Shown: positions 32,333-44,106 of the stretch, in pieces | Position numbering within the stretch: position 1 is the first letter of the stretch | Layout: the number at the start of each line of letters is the position of its first letter | Origin: Ctena decussata | Lineage: Eukaryota > Mollusca > Bivalvia > Lucinida > Lucinidae | Reading direction: 5' to 3' | Assembly: GCA_963989385.1 (NCBI GenBank) | Contig: OZ022508.1 | Coordinates: forward strand, 51,747,087-51,811,086 | DNA: 64,000 nucleotides | Made by a program: the position numbers and the translations under genes | Notes under the pieces: generated by a model | The model's database searches: none | The model's input: only the letters and a program-made list of their open reading frames with translations | Told to the model about the DNA's origin: nothing

Positions 32333-35300
32333 TATGCCCCCGCCATTAAATATGGGGGGGGGGGCATATAGTATCACCACTGTCCATACGTACATACGTT
32401 ACGTCGTAGCGTACATACATACGTCCCGGACGAAATGGTTTCCGTTCAATATCTTTTGAAAGCATTGGTATATTGAATTCATATTTCATACACAGCTATA
32501 TAATCATAAAATACAGGTCAAGTTCGATGTTGGGCAAAATCCGTCAATTATTGTGGGAGTTAGGGCCCTTTTTCGACTTCATTTTGTATGAAAAAATGGT
32601 TTCCATTCGATATCTTTTGAAAGCATTGGTGTATTGAATTCATATTTTATACACAGGGATATAATCATAAAATACAGGTCAAGTTCGATGTTGGACACAA
32701 TCCTTGGATTATTGTTGGAGTTATTGCCCTGTATGGACTTCATTTTGTATGAAAAACTAGTTTCAGTCTGAGGTGGTTTCAGTCATATCTGTCTGACAGA
32801 ACTCAGCTGGTTGATGTACATGGTGCTTGTTCATCATTTGCTAATGTAACTTGTGGTGTCCCCCAGGAATCTATATAAGGACCTTTGTTATTCCTTATTT
32901 ATGTAAATGACATGGCTGGTGCAATAAGTGAAAAGATTCTATTGTATGCGGACGATACAGCTATTTTGGTCTCTGATAAACATGTTAATACAATTGAAGC
33001 AAGACTTGGAACTGCCCTTGAAACTATTAGTATTTGGCTTTTGATAGTAAACTATCTCTACACGTTGGTAAGACTGAGTCTGTTATGTTTGGGACAAAAC
33101 GTAAACTCTCAAACTGTAGAAATTTGAATGTTTCGTGTAATGGGATCAATATTTGAATCTAGAACTTCTGTTAGATATCTTGGAGCCTCCATTGACAATT
33201 GTTTGAGTGGTGATTTGATGGCTTTAAGTATTATTCAGAAAGCAAATTGCAGACTGAAATTTCTATATAGAAATGCAAAGTTTTTAAATAGTCATGTTAA
33301 GAGAATGTTAACATCATCATTAATCCAATGTCATTTTGACTATGGCTGTACTTCCTGGTTTTCAGCCTTGTCATGTAAATTGAAATCTAAATTGCAAACC
33401 ACTCAAAACAAACTTATACGTTTTGTGATGGGAAAACACAATCATTCACATGTGGGAACTGCTGAATTCAAAGATATCAACTGGTTGCCTGTTGAACAGA
33501 GAGTTGCTCAAATTAAATTGAATTTAGTTTACAGGAGTGTCAATGGTTCAGCACCAGACTATTTACAGAATGAGTTTAATCATGTCAGTCAGGTGCATAG
33601 GTACTCAACACGCCATAGTGTATCATCACTTTGTATTCCTTCTGTTAGAAGTGCATGAAAAGCTACTTTTACTTATTCAGCAATTAAGCTTTGGAATGAT
33701 TTGCCTAAGGAAATTAAGCTTGTAACTAGGGAACATACGTTTGAAGGCGCTGTTAAAAGTTATTTATTTGACAAAATGCTACAGAGTGATAAGTCAGATT
33801 TTTTGTATTTTAAACTGTAAGTTTTTATGGTACAACTCAGGTGATTTCTGTCTGTGATATGAATATTTATGTGCTACTTTGATGTGCCTCTTAATGTGTT
33901 TCATAATTTGATTTTATTTGTGCTTCTGGTCGTCTAAATTTTCCTAGTCATCTTTGTTAATATTTTAATGTCTTTCTGCCGGATGTCATGCGATCAGTGC
34001 GCGAGGGACCACAATGGAAATAAGTTAAATGATTTCATTTACTTTTTGTGTTATCCCTGGTACTGATTACATGACATTTTGCCCTCATTTTATGTACATG
34101 TGGTGTATAATTTTTAATGTTTGTGCATTTGATGTGTGCTTTATGTTTTATGTACATTTTTATCAAAATAAACTTCTACTACTACTACTTCCGTTCATTA
34201 TCTTTTGAAAGCATTGGTGTATTGAATTCATATTTTATACACAGGTATATAATCATAAAATACAGGTCACGTTCGATGTTTGGTAAAATCCGTCAATTAT
34301 TGTGGGAGTTATGGCCCTTTTTCAACTTCATTTTGTATGAAAAAAATGGTTTCCATTCAATATCTTTTGAAAGCATTGGTGTATTGAATTCATATTTTAT
34401 ACACAGGTATATAATCATACAATACAGGTCATTTTCGATGTTGGGCACATTCCGTCGATTATTGTTGGAGTTATGGCCCTGTATGGACTTCATTTTGTAT
34501 GAAAAACTAGTTTCCGTTCATTATCTTTTGAAAGCATTGGTGTATTGAATTCAAATTTTATACACAGGTATATAATCATATAATACAGGTCAAGTTTGAT
34601 GTTTGGTAAAATCCGTCAATTATTGTTGGAGTTATGGCCCTTTTTCGACTTCATTTTGAATGAAAAATTGGTTTCCATTCGATATCTTTTGAAAGCATTG
34701 GTGTATTGAATTCATATTATATACACAGGTATATAATCATAAAATACAGGTCATTTTCGATGTTGGGCACAATCCGTCTATTATTTTTGGAGTTATGGCC
34801 CTGTATGGACTTCATTTTGTATGAAAAACTGGTTTCCGTTCATTATCTTTTGAAAGGATTGGTGTATTGAATTCATATTTTATACAGAGGTATATAATCA
34901 TAAAATACAGGTCAAGATTGATGTTTGGTAAAATCCGTCAATTATTGTGGGAGTTATGGCCCCTTTTCAACTTCATTTCATACAATAATCAATAATGGTT
35001 TCCGTTTGTTAGATTGAAAAGCTACTTGTTTCCGGGCTATTTCTTTTGGAAAGTTGCGTGGCATCCATTTCTTTGATAAGATACAGAATGTTATCACAGT
35101 CATTACCCCCCCCCTCCCCCTCCAAGCCTCCCCCCCCCCCCCCCCCACACACACAAACACTTCTCTTGATGCAACAAGCACAATACATCTGCCCAAGGAA
35201 AACAATAAAACATGTACCACAGAAGTCTGCCTTTGTGAACCTAGTTATGCTACAAATGCCAGTACCTTAAACAAGGTGCCATCTTACTTAGGGCACTAGG

Positions 35301-35337
35301 CGGGGCCATCCGTGTCCTATGGACACATTTCTAGTTT
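32333..35337 (+). mobile_element. Second HINE-like family (tatgcccccgcc...), nested in element C
   Basis: It starts TATGCCCCCGCCATTAAATA with a G-rich hairpin and ends ggccatccgtgtcctatggacacatttctagttt. It contains about seven units of roughly 155 bp (ttccgttcattatcttttga...ggagttatggccc), two before and five after a LINE insertion. A poly-C tract lies at 35106-35147. Confidence 0.7.
32768..34188 (+). mobile_element. 5'-truncated LINE (CR1/L2 group), with 3' tail
   Basis: Begins in the RT with WFQSYLSDRTQLVDVHGACS, motif B CGVPQ(E)SI-stop-GPLLFLIYVNDM, motif C ILLYADDTAIL. After a frameshift, 33128-33658 encodes the C-terminal region (RYLGASIDNCLSG, DYGCTSWFSAL, INWLPVEQRVAQIKLNLVYR), then AIKLWNDLPKEIKLV. 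It ends aataaacttctactactactac, a (CTA)n tail. Stops and frameshifts make it inactive. It is inserted inside the 155-bp array. Confidence 0.88.
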
Positions 35338-36304
35338 ACTACAGAAATGATTCTTGAGTAGTCCTCTATGATTCATTTGAATTTTGACCAAATCGCTGAG
35401 TTTGGTTGGTTGTTGCCATGGCAAATATAGGGCAAATTTTAGAAGTCTTCTCCTCAGAAGGCATATGAGTTATGAAGCTGATACTTTGCATAGATGTTAA
35501 TGACATTAGCCTCTACATAAATTGTGTTTTTCTTCCAATCGCATAAGAATTCTGGCTGCTATGGCAACTTATACAGTAGTTTCCATTGACTTATAATGGG
35601 GAAAGTGAAAATTGGCAATTTTTGCTGTCTCACTCCAGTTATTTAGATTTTTTTTATAAAAATGTTCCTTGAGTAGTCCTCTATGATTCATATGAATTGT
35701 GTCCAAATCGTTGAATTTGATTTTTGCCATGGCATAATAAAGGGTCAATTTTTGAAAAAAATATTACAAATTTTAAATCTTCTCCTCAGAAGGCATAAGA
35801 GGGATAAAGCTGATACTTTGCATACATGCTAATGACATTAGCCTCTACCTAAGTTATGTTTTATTTTACCATTGCTCATGTGAATTTGTTGCTGTGGCAA
35901 CCTATGAGTTTTAGTAGACTTACAATGGGGGAAGTGGAAATTTTGCATTTATTTCTGTGTTACGGCAGATGTTTTGACAAAAGCTTTACAAAAATGTTCC
36001 TGGAGTAGTCCTCTCCCAACCATATGAAGTTTGCCTAAATCCCTGAATTTGGTTGGTTGCCATTGCAACTGAAAGGCCAGATTTTCTTCTTCTTTTTTTT
36101 TCTCCAAAAATCCTCTTCTCAGAAGCCATAAAGGGGGATAAAGCTGAATCTTTTTTGCATAAATGTTCATGATATTATCCTCTACATAAATGGTGTGTTT
36201 TATTGCTGTTGTGCGTGTGGTTTTGTTGCTGTGACAACTTAAAGTTTTTTTCACCATAACCTCAGTGCTCAGGTGAGCGATATAGGACCATGGGTCCTCA
36301 GGTT

Positions 36305-37262
36305 ATGATTATTACAGTAATCTTGAGTTGCAAAATTGGAAAATTAAAAGCGGCGGGTGTCTCTTCCACTAGTTCGCTTTGCCTCACAAAACTTGTAATC
36401 TGAAAACCAATAAGGACATAAGATATTAGTCAAGAATATGAAAATTTGGGAGGCATTAAAGCAATTTATCAGACCATTTTGTTAGCTTGGAAAGTGCATA
36501 CTAACATAATTTCGGACATAGCTATCTGTCTGGCAAGCGTTTCTTATGACCATGACTCCTCATGATCTGATACCTGTATGCATATTTCTCATCCTGGGAT
36601 GCCAAATGGTGCGCAGCAGGGAGTCCCTGATGCCTTTCTAATCATTCCTAGCGAGAACCCTGGGCCTTTCAAAATACCGCCAAAATACAGGTATTTGAAA
36701 ATCATATTGCGATATATCATCGCCAGCAAAAATATTGCAATAACCGGTATTGGCGATAATATTGTGCACCCCTACCCAGTGATTTTGCCTCATATTTCTA
36801 ACCCTATTTCATGGATTTGCATTATAGTTGGGTTAATAGTTTGGGCTGACACTGTGAGTGACTTCATACTTATTGTTGGTCAGAGTGACCTTAATTTCAT
36901 GGTCCAGTGATTTTAGCCATTATCTCAAACACTAATTCGTGGACTTGTATCATACTTGGTGTAATGATACATCCAGATACATTGATTGGCATCATATTAT
37001 TTTCGGTCACTGTGACCTTTATTTCACAGTTCAGAGATTTTAGCATAATCTCAGGTTTGAATAATTCTTAGGATAACTTAATTCTGATACTGCAGTTATC
37101 TCATTTTACTTGGCCTTTATTGTCCATATCAAAGTCAAGCTCCTGTAATTAGAACTTTATTGTCTTCTGACAAATCTTGTATATATTTGCAGTACTTTTG
37201 GACAGGTTAACTCTCGTCTTATAAGCGAAGAAATACAGTTTGTATTTTCTGGTGATTTTCAG
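36305..37262. other. Intron 1 end; diverged tandem repeat
   Basis: Mostly unremarkable. From about 36776 to 37050 two to three diverged units of about 125 bp occur (ccagtgattttgcc...gtcagagtgacctt). Confidence 0.45.
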
Positions 37263-37380
37263 TGATTGGACAGTGTCTTTGTGATGTAACTGGAAGTGCA
37301 TGTGACATCAACTGTTGCTGTGATGAAGATTGTTCAGAAACTGATGTTGCTGCTTTCACCTGTGATCCTGTCTCTGTTAT
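37263..37380 (+). CDS. TCTN: Tectonic (TCTN) exon 2: Cys-rich motif
   Basis: Flanked by a good acceptor (ggtgattttcag) and a consensus donor (AT|gtaagt). It translates (phase 1 in, phase 2 out) to IGQCLCDVTGSACDINCCCD followed by EDCSETDVAAFTCDPVSV. The C-x-C-D-...-CD(I/V)NCCCD-x-DC pattern is the signature of tectonic proteins. These act at the ciliary transition zone in the MKS/B9 complex and influence Hedgehog signalling. The spacing looks most like TCTN1, but the paralogue cannot be fixed from this much sequence. Confidence 0.9.
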
Positions 37381-37581
37381 GTAAGTACATGTTTACAGCT
37401 GCAAGTAGGACTGGGTACCGTATTCATTTGGCTATACAAAAGGCTTTCCCATCTCTAGAATGATCCTAAATACCTGAACCAGTCTTATGAAATGCTGCTA
37501 TAAGATGGGGTCTTCTTTTCCAAATTGATCCTGATGGATCCAGATTTTCAGGATTGCATTAGAAGGAACTCCCACTATTTG

Positions 37582-38093
37582 ATAAATACACATTATTATA
37601 ATAGTAACTTGATCTGGCGTACTGTATCACGTCAAGTGGATGAGGTCATACCATCGGATTACCCGAGACGCTTGCGTCGAGGGTGATCCAATGGTATGAG
37701 CTCATCCACGAGACGTGATACAGTATGCCAGATCAAGTTACTATTATAATAATTTGTTTATTATATACCTTACGGAACAGTCAACTATTTATATTTGCCA
37801 GCAATAATGCATCGACACGGATTCGAACCTGCGCGGCAGAGGTATGTAGCTAGTCGTGAGACAAACACTACCAACTCAGCTGTTGTGGCGCGTTGTTGCC
37901 GTGTTTGTTGACGTTACATCACTAGTCCGGTTTCTCTGGTTCTCGTTTCTGCGATGCGTGTTAACAAATGAGGCGCCTGAAGCTGGAACTCAGAAATAGC
38001 CTGGTTTTAAAGGATAGTGATACGGATTCAGAAAACTTCAGTTTGATACGGCTCTCTGTATCAGATGGCCAGAAAACAGGCAGTTCAAAGGGT
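37582..38093. mobile_element. Hairpin plus tRNA-like composite element, copy 1
   Basis: A 160-bp hairpin (37593-37752; ttattataatagtaacttga arms, gacgcttgcgtc centre) is followed by a minus-strand tRNA-like part (CAGCTGAGTTGGTAG box A and a perfect GGTTCGAATCC box B, 37802-37890) and a conserved tail ending ggcagttcaaagggtgt. Copy 2 is 57215-57688. Confidence 0.8.
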
Positions 38094-38213
38094 GTTTGAA
38101 AGGGCATTTATTTGTAATGCCAGGAATCAAATGAAAAAACATACTGATAAAGTAAACCATATCAAATTATCCATTTCGACAAATGGGGGCGAACAAAAGC
38201 CGCCACGCCCCCT

Positions 38214-38312
38214 GTGGGGATCTGTCTTTGGTTGTACCCCAAGTTTAACAAGAGGATCTGTCTTGGGTAGTACCTCTGGGGATCTGTCTCTGGATGTACC
38301 CCTGCACTATTG
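38214..38312. repeat. Short tandem array ggatctgtcttgggttgtacc
   Basis: Three units of about 30-35 bp (ggggatctgtctttggttgtacccc and variants) in the A2-B2 spacer of the outer element. Confidence 0.75.
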
Positions 38313-38480
38313 ACTTGAAATGTATCCTTGGTTGTATCCAAGAAACAAGATAAAAAAAAGATAAAATTATTCATACACCAAAATCTTATGAACATACATA
38401 ACTCGACAGTGTTGATAACAAATTAACATTATCGTATCTGAGTTATTTTCTTTTTGTGGAGGAGGAATGGGAGGAGGTGG

Positions 38481-38710
38481 TTTTAGGTCGAAAATTAATT
38501 TAACGAGGACTCACCTCTGCCAGTTCCTCCAAAAGAATGCCCGATGGCCGTGTGCAAATAAGCCTTGTTGGAAAAGGGAGCATGTGATTGGTTGGTGAGT
38601 CTGGTTCCAAGAAATTGGTTCTATGTTTAGATTTCCAGGAAAGGGAGCTAAATTTAGACTAGCATGGTCACTCAGCCATAAAATATTTTACCTGACGTAA
38701 AATCATTTAT
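38481..38710. repeat. 230-bp direct repeat R, copy A2 of outer element
   Basis: ttttaggtcgaaaattaatt...gtaaaatcatttat; matches 48522-48751 with a single difference seen (aattaa versus aattag). On the minus strand it carries GGCAGAG|GTGAGT, a strong splice donor. Confidence 0.95.
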
Positions 38711-39096
38711 GGGCTGAAGATGACCGCCTGGTGTGGAGCGCAGCTAGTTTGGCGAAATGATAATAAAGATGGAGTTGTTGTTGAAAGGGCATTTATTTGT
38801 AATACCAGGAATCAAATGAAAAAACATACTGATAAAGTAAACCATATCAAATTATCCATTTCGACAAATGGGGGCGAACAAAAGCCGCCCAGCTTGGCAG
38901 TGACGAACTGACAAGGCGCCTATGTCCTAGTACTGACGTATTGTAGTTGTTTTTAAATGCACTGTTACATTGTGTTTCTGGCATATGGTATGGAGTACCG
39001 GAAATTGTATTGGAGTCCCAGCTTGGTTGATTTGACTGAATTCCATATAATATGTTAGTTGTCAGTGGTACACGGTTCTTAGACCTCTTCTGTTTC

Positions 39097-39449
39097 GTAT
39101 TGATTAATAAGTTTAATCTGTTATTAATTCTGTAGTGGTCAGCAGCTGCTTTTCCTGCTGCTCCAAGACAATTAACTTATATGCAAGTACTATCTTTCAT
39201 CTAGGTCAGCCCCACAGGTAATCATGCAGTTTCTCAATGGAATCCTTATCTCCCTATATCAGGTTTCCCATTACACAACCCCTTCTCCCAGACAGCTCCA
39301 ATTAAGCTGTCTGTTGCTGATGTCTGTGTTGACCAATCACTGTCCAGCTGGGGTGAAGCTAAACCAATCAGATATGAGGGACTGATTTGAATCTTTATCA
39401 GTTTCAAATCTGTGATGCAGCAGGCAACATATTTTCATTGTGAACTCTA
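39097..39449 (+). repeat. A1 split direct repeat
   Basis: Starts GTATTGATTAATAAG and ends ttgtgaactcta. Same as 43368-43720 except a/c in ccaagaca(a/c)ttaac. Confidence 0.95.
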
Positions 39450-39776
39450 AAAAGATTTTAGTTATATGATATCTGTGAAAAATAGTTTTGGTTTCATATT
39501 GTGGAATTTAGTAGAACAGTGATTATGCTACCTAAAGATGGATTGTTAAATTGAACTAGGTTTAAATGTACTGGAGAGATTGCCTAAGCTTGTTTTCAAA
39601 AGCTAAAATAATTAATATGGCTAGTATTCTGGACTGCTGTGAGGGCCTCAAGGCTGAGGCATGTGTTGCCTGTGTGTTGTGGAAACCATTGCAGTATGAG
39701 TTGAATCCATCAGACAGTGTTCTTAAATAGTGAGAGAAAAGGAACAGTTCAAACCTTAATTGTGAAAAGTAGGACA

Positions 39777-40952
39777 ATGTCAGGAGAAAAAATAGCCAAA
39801 GCCTGGGCTGTACAGCACAAAATTTGTGATGAGGCGGTTTCAAAGTTGTTTGATGAAGGCTTCAATTCTCTTGATGCGATTAAATTGTTAGAGCCAGCTG
39901 ATTTATCAAAGACAAAAATAAGCCAGGGACAAAAGAAGCTGATTATAGCCTCGGTTCAAAAGCTGAATCAAGGAGATATGGCAGGGCAAGCAGAAGAGGC
40001 AGCACATTATTCTTCTGCTCACTTATCCGCAAAGCCATCTAGTGTGCAGAGGCAAGGCAATCAGCAGGGGAGACAGGCGGCAGGCCAGTATGAGGTTGAG
40101 TTTATGGGCCAAGATATTGGAGGCAGCATACGGGCAGAGCAGACTGGACTAGCAGATGGGAATCGAAATCTTCAAGCTCTTGAACAATTACAGCTGGGAC
40201 AAGCATCAGTGCTAACAGGACAATCAGTGACCAATACGGAACCATTGTATACTAACAATTGTGTGCAGTCACAGACTAGAGAACATGTGCCAGTGATTCA
40301 CTCTTGGAGAGACCCGCAGATTCATTTATCAAGGGCAGCTTTGGGTAAGTTCCCTCCTTCTCATTATGACATCACTGATTTTGTGACAGGAAATGTAGAG
40401 GAGGAGATCATTGTTGGGGGTAATGGCCAACAGCAGGTGGTCCTTAAGTCTGGCCCTAAAAAGCCCAAACTAGAAAGTGTGACCTTAGCCCAGTGGTGTG
40501 TCGCAAACAATGCCATATTATATAAGCTGGTCTCTGAGTCCAAGCTCGACTCAAACAACGTCCTGGATTACATTTCCTATGGCACAAAAATTTGTGAGTT
40601 AGTGCAGCGCTACACTTTAGTCTCTGTATTACAATATGACAGAGACTACCGTCAGCTCCAAGCCCAAAATGGTTTCAGGTGGGGCACCGATGTCCCACAC
40701 CTGCAGACTGTCCACCTTATTCCAAGACAACCCCAACCGACAAATACTCAATCCCCTAAGATTAATCCCACCCAGCTCAACAGATCTCAAGCTACCCAAG
40801 GGCCCCACACCCTGGATGGGGCAGTCATATGCAGAGTGTTTAACACCAAGGCAGGCTGTCATTATAAAAATTGTCGCTATGTTCACCAATGTTCATATAC
40901 AGGCTGTCACCAGGCACATGCGGCGGTGACTCATAACCAGACAAAAAACTAA
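39777..40952 (+). CDS. Gag-like protein with CCCH zinc finger (inner element)
   Basis: The frame is open from 39717, but I prefer the ATG at 39777 (MSGEKIAKAWAVQHKICDEA). About 391 residues. The N-terminal 60 residues look helical and SAP/SAM-like (VSKLFDEGFNSLDAIKLLEP). The middle is Gln-rich. The C-terminus has CRVFNTKAGCHYKNCRYVH (C-x8-C-x4-C-x3-H) followed by a second Cys/His cluster (CSYTGCHQAH), typical of Gag proteins from Ngaro/DIRS elements. The stop TAA directly follows a slippery A AAA AAC, so a -1 shift would fuse it to the RT. Confidence 0.8.
   Translation: MSGEKIAKAWAVQHKICDEAVSKLFDEGFNSLDAIKLLEPADLSKTKISQGQKKLIIASVQKLNQGDMAGQAEEAAHYSSAHLSAKPSSVQRQGNQQGRQAAGQYEVEFMGQDIGGSIRAEQTGLADGNRNLQALEQLQLGQASVLTGQSVTNTEPLYTNNCVQSQTREHVPVIHSWRDPQIHLSRAALGKFPPSHYDITDFVTGNVEEEIIVGGNGQQQVVLKSGPKKPKLESVTLAQWCVANNAILYKLVSESKLDSNNVLDYISYGTKICELVQRYTLVSVLQYDRDYRQLQAQNGFRWGTDVPHLQTVHLIPRQPQPTNTQSPKINPTQLNRSQATQGPHTLDGAVICRVFNTKAGCHYKNCRYVHQCSYTGCHQAHAAVTHNQTKN
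40943..40949 (+). promoter_or_regulatory. -1 ribosomal frameshift heptamer A AAA AAC
   Basis: The heptamer is in register with the gag frame (aca aaa aac taa). After a -1 slip the frame reads KKLTSARSDSPSGLCLAAWE without a stop into the RT ORF. No downstream pseudoknot was established. Confidence 0.65.
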
Positions 40953-41008
40953 CAAGCGCCCGTTCTGACTCGCCAAGTGGGTTATGCTTAGCTGCTTGGG
41001 AGGAGGAG

Positions 41009-42541
41009 ATGGAAAATGACGAAGACAGATTTTTCATTCTTAATGGCCTGCGTAATGGGTTTGACATCATTGACTCAGAGGCCTGTCCAGAAGTTGTAAA
41101 GTGTGAGAATCATAAGTCAGCAAGGCCAGGCAGTCCATATTACAAGGAGGCAACAGCTCAGGTACTAAAGGAGATTGAAATGTGCAATTATAAAGTTGTT
41201 GCGGATCCACCTGACATTATCAGTCCAATGGGTGTGATCCCAAAATCGGATGGTGGTGTCAGGCTGATTCATGACTGTTCTCAGCCTGAAGGCCTTGCTG
41301 TCAATGACTACTGCACTGCTGACTGGAAACAAAAATTCTCCAGGGTTGAGGATGCTGCCAAGCTGGTTACACCAGGTTGTTTTATGGCAAAAGTTGACTT
41401 AAAGCAGGCTTATAGGTCAGTTCCAATAAGCAAACACAGCCAGAAAGTCACTGGCCTAAAATGGCAATTTCATAATCGAACGGTCTATCTCCAAGATACG
41501 AAGCTCTGTTTTGGCTCCAGGCTAGCACCTGGCATTTTCCATCGCCTCACTCAAGCAGTAAGGCGTATGCTCAAACGTCGTGGGCTTAAAGCAACTGTTG
41601 TTTACTTAGATGACTTCTTTATAAAGGCGGATACTTTTGCAGAGTGTGTTCATGCATTGAACACAGTGATTTTTCTCTTAAGAAAGCTAGGTTTTCAAAT
41701 CAACTGGAACAAAGTGGTCGACACTACCACAAAACTCACCTTTCTTGGGATAGAAATTGACTCCACGGAAATGTGTTTGAGGCTACCTGAAGAAAAGCTC
41801 TTTCAGGTTAGGCAAGAATTAACTTTATTTGTTGCCCGAAGGCGGGCCTCAAAAAAGCAACTTCAGTCCCTTGCAGGGAAACTAAACTTCTGCGCAAGCG
41901 TAGTTTATGGCGGCAGAGTATATTCGCGCCGAATCATAGATGCGCTAAATAGGCTCAAGGCGGATAATCACAAAATAATGCTAACTGGCGGCATCAAGGC
42001 TGACATCGCATGGTGGCAGTCATTTATGGCAAACTTCAATGGCAAATCTATGCTCTTGGATACAGTTCCAATTAAGTCAGTTTTTACTGATAGTTGTAAC
42101 TTGGCAGCAGGTGCTTATTTTGAAGGTGACTGGCTTTACTGTAACTGGGAATGTGACTGGCCACTAGTTTCAAAGTTGCATATTAATTCGAAAGAGATTT
42201 TGGCTGTTTACCTGGCAGTCTGTCGTTGGGCACCATATTGGCGAAATAAAAAGATCTACATACAGTCAGACAATATGGTAACAGTTCATACAATAAACAG
42301 GGGCACTTCAAAAAATCCTTTTCTCATGGCGTGCCTTAGGGTTCTGTTTTGGCTTTCTGCTTCCTTTAACTTTCACATCACAGCTCGTTTTATACCAGGT
42401 TTGGTGAATACCTTGGCAGACGGAATTTCTCGACTTCATGAGCCCAGTAAGTTTGATCAGATCTTACCTTTTGTATTTCCATCCCCTTTAGACTTTCATA
42501 TGTCTCAGGCCAGTATGTGTTTTGTCTTCAATCAGGTCTAA
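41009..42541 (+). CDS. Reverse transcriptase-RNase H (Ngaro/DIRS type)
   Basis: 510 residues from its first ATG; by -1 frameshift it would extend gag from 40949. RT motifs: SPMGVIPKSDGGVRLIHDCS, motif A FMAKVDLKQAYRSVPI, motif B LCFGSRLAPGIFHRLTQ, motif C VVYLDDFFI, then KLTFLGIEID. RNase H follows: SVFTDSCNLAAGAYF, INSKEILAVYLAV, YIQSDNMVTVH, NTLADGISR. LCFGSRLAPGIF and YLDDF are characteristic of the DIRS/Ngaro lineage. No integrase, protease or recombinase follows. The ORF is uninterrupted. Confidence 0.92.
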   Translation: MENDEDRFFILNGLRNGFDIIDSEACPEVVKCENHKSARPGSPYYKEATAQVLKEIEMCNYKVVADPPDIISPMGVIPKSDGGVRLIHDCSQPEGLAVNDYCTADWKQKFSRVEDAAKLVTPGCFMAKVDLKQAYRSVPISKHSQKVTGLKWQFHNRTVYLQDTKLCFGSRLAPGIFHRLTQAVRRMLKRRGLKATVVYLDDFFIKADTFAECVHALNTVIFLLRKLGFQINWNKVVDTTTKLTFLGIEIDSTEMCLRLPEEKLFQVRQELTLFVARRRASKKQLQSLAGKLNFCASVVYGGRVYSRRIIDALNRLKADNHKIMLTGGIKADIAWWQSFMANFNGKSMLLDTVPIKSVFTDSCNLAAGAYFEGDWLYCNWECDWPLVSKLHINSKEILAVYLAVCRWAPYWRNKKIYIQSDNMVTVHTINRGTSKNPFLMACLRVLFWLSASFNFHITARFIPGLVNTLADGISRLHEPSKFDQILPFVFPSPLDFHMSQASMCFVFNQV

Positions 42542-43143
42542 TGACCCTGCTAACTTTTGCAGTTATTCCATTCAGCACTCAAATGATGTGAGGCATTGCT
42601 ACCAACCAAACATTTGTTTGTAGCCCATAGTTTTCATACCATTTTATAAGTATGTTTTCATGAACGTTGACACAACATTTGCAGGTCACTTAATAACACT
42701 TATACATGTTTGTCCAGCCTGGTACAACCTGGCTATGCCTGTGGGTCTAAACAGCACTATTCTTTGCGTATAGCCTGCCTCATGTCAGTCTCTCCTTTCT
42801 GGCCCTCAGGGGACCTGTGGTGCATTAGCTACAATTACCAAGTCTTGTTGGACTAATAAGCATGTAAAAAATGAACTAGCATTGCTTAACTTCCTTCTCA
42901 GGACAGCCGCAAGCATCATACCTTACAAATTTCCATTATGCCTTCTTGTCACAGAATCAGTGGTAATAATGTTAGAACGGGCGGACTTGCTCTTATGGCA
43001 TTTGTATATACATGTGGCTAATGTTTTATATACTCTGTACATGTTTGTTGTGGGATGGCAGCTGTTTGCTGCACTAATTTTATGCATATATCTATACTTA
43101 CATTTTAATTTAATACTACTACATCTACCTGGGTTTGGGATTT
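42542..43143 (+). other. Spacer between RT stop and B1
   Basis: The 106-codon ORF at 42882-43202 is hydrophobic and runs into repeat B1. No recombinase motifs (R...HxxR...Y) are visible. I regard it as non-coding 3' region. Confidence 0.5.
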
Positions 43144-43367
43144 GGAGATCAGTACTACAGTATTACTATATCCGCCATTGCAAATATGGACTTTGTATTT
43201 GATGGTACTTATGTTTTCAGCTGGCGGATATATGCTTGCTTTTCATTCACATATTTTTGGCATGTGCGCTTAAGCTTATTGCAATAAATGGTCTACATTT
43301 CCCAAACCCAGTCTTCCTTATATTTTACTAGTATGTGCCATTGGGCGACCAACAGAGAGGAATTAAT
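43144..43367 (+). repeat. B1 split direct repeat
   Basis: GGAGATCAGTACTACAG...gagaggaattaat; equals B2 at 44455-44678. The internal inverted motif tatccgcca/tggcggata flanks about 50 bp. Confidence 0.95.
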
Positions 43368-43720
43368 GTATTGATTAATAAGTTTAATCTGTTATTAATT
43401 CTGTAGTGGTCAGCAGCTGCTTTTCCTGCTGCTCCAAGACACTTAACTTATATGCAAGTACTATCTTTCATCTAGGTCAGCCCCACAGGTAATCATGCAG
43501 TTTCTCAATGGAATCCTTATCTCCCTATATCAGGTTTCCCATTACACAACCCCTTCTCCCAGACAGCTCCAATTAAGCTGTCTGTTGCTGATGTCTGTGT
43601 TGACCAATCACTGTCCAGCTGGGGTGAAGCTAAACCAATCAGATATGAGGGACTGATTTGAATCTTTATCAGTTTCAAATCTGTGATGCAGCAGGCAACA
43701 TATTTTCATTGTGAACTCTA
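43368..43720 (+). repeat. A2 split direct repeat
   Basis: Abuts B1 with no intervening base. Matches A1. Confidence 0.95.
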
Positions 43721-44106
43721 CCCACCCACCAACTCCCTAGCCTTCTGGCAGGGTTAATTTTTGCTCTTTGTGGGGCTGCTCCTTATTTATTTATCTTACT
43801 ATTATTATCATTATTATTATTCAATTTTTTTTTCAGGATGTTTAACACTTGTTTGTAGAATTGATTATATTGTCTTATTTTTATTTGTAGTATTTTAGTG
43901 TAGTAATTAGAATTTAGTGAGTAGACCATTTAGGCCTTAATAGCCTGCAGTGATTATCAGCATCTATGATTATGACTATGGCATGTATAAATGAAATAGA
44001 GGTTAGTACTTGTGTCCAGTGACTCCTTTGTGACTTGTTAATGAACAAGAATAATGCTTGAAGTGACAGTTATGGACTTGTGATGATTGTGATAATTCTT
44101 GAGGAA

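Larger units (their letters stand above)
31424..36304 (+). mobile_element. Helentron/HINE-like element C (interrupted)
   Basis: Closely related to element A: it starts TAGCTCACCTGAGCCGAAGG and ends ctcaggtgagcgatatagg, accatgggt, cctcaggtt. The same 300-bp units are inside. It is interrupted from 32333 to 35337 by a different element. Confidence 0.65.

Noticed and set aside
37802..37890. Functional tRNA gene
   Set aside because: Box A and B are good, but the arms do not pair properly and the same module is part of a repeated element at 57400-57480.
42882..43202. Possible recombinase ORF after RT/RNase H
   Set aside because: Hydrophobic composition and no recombinase residues; runs into repeat B1.
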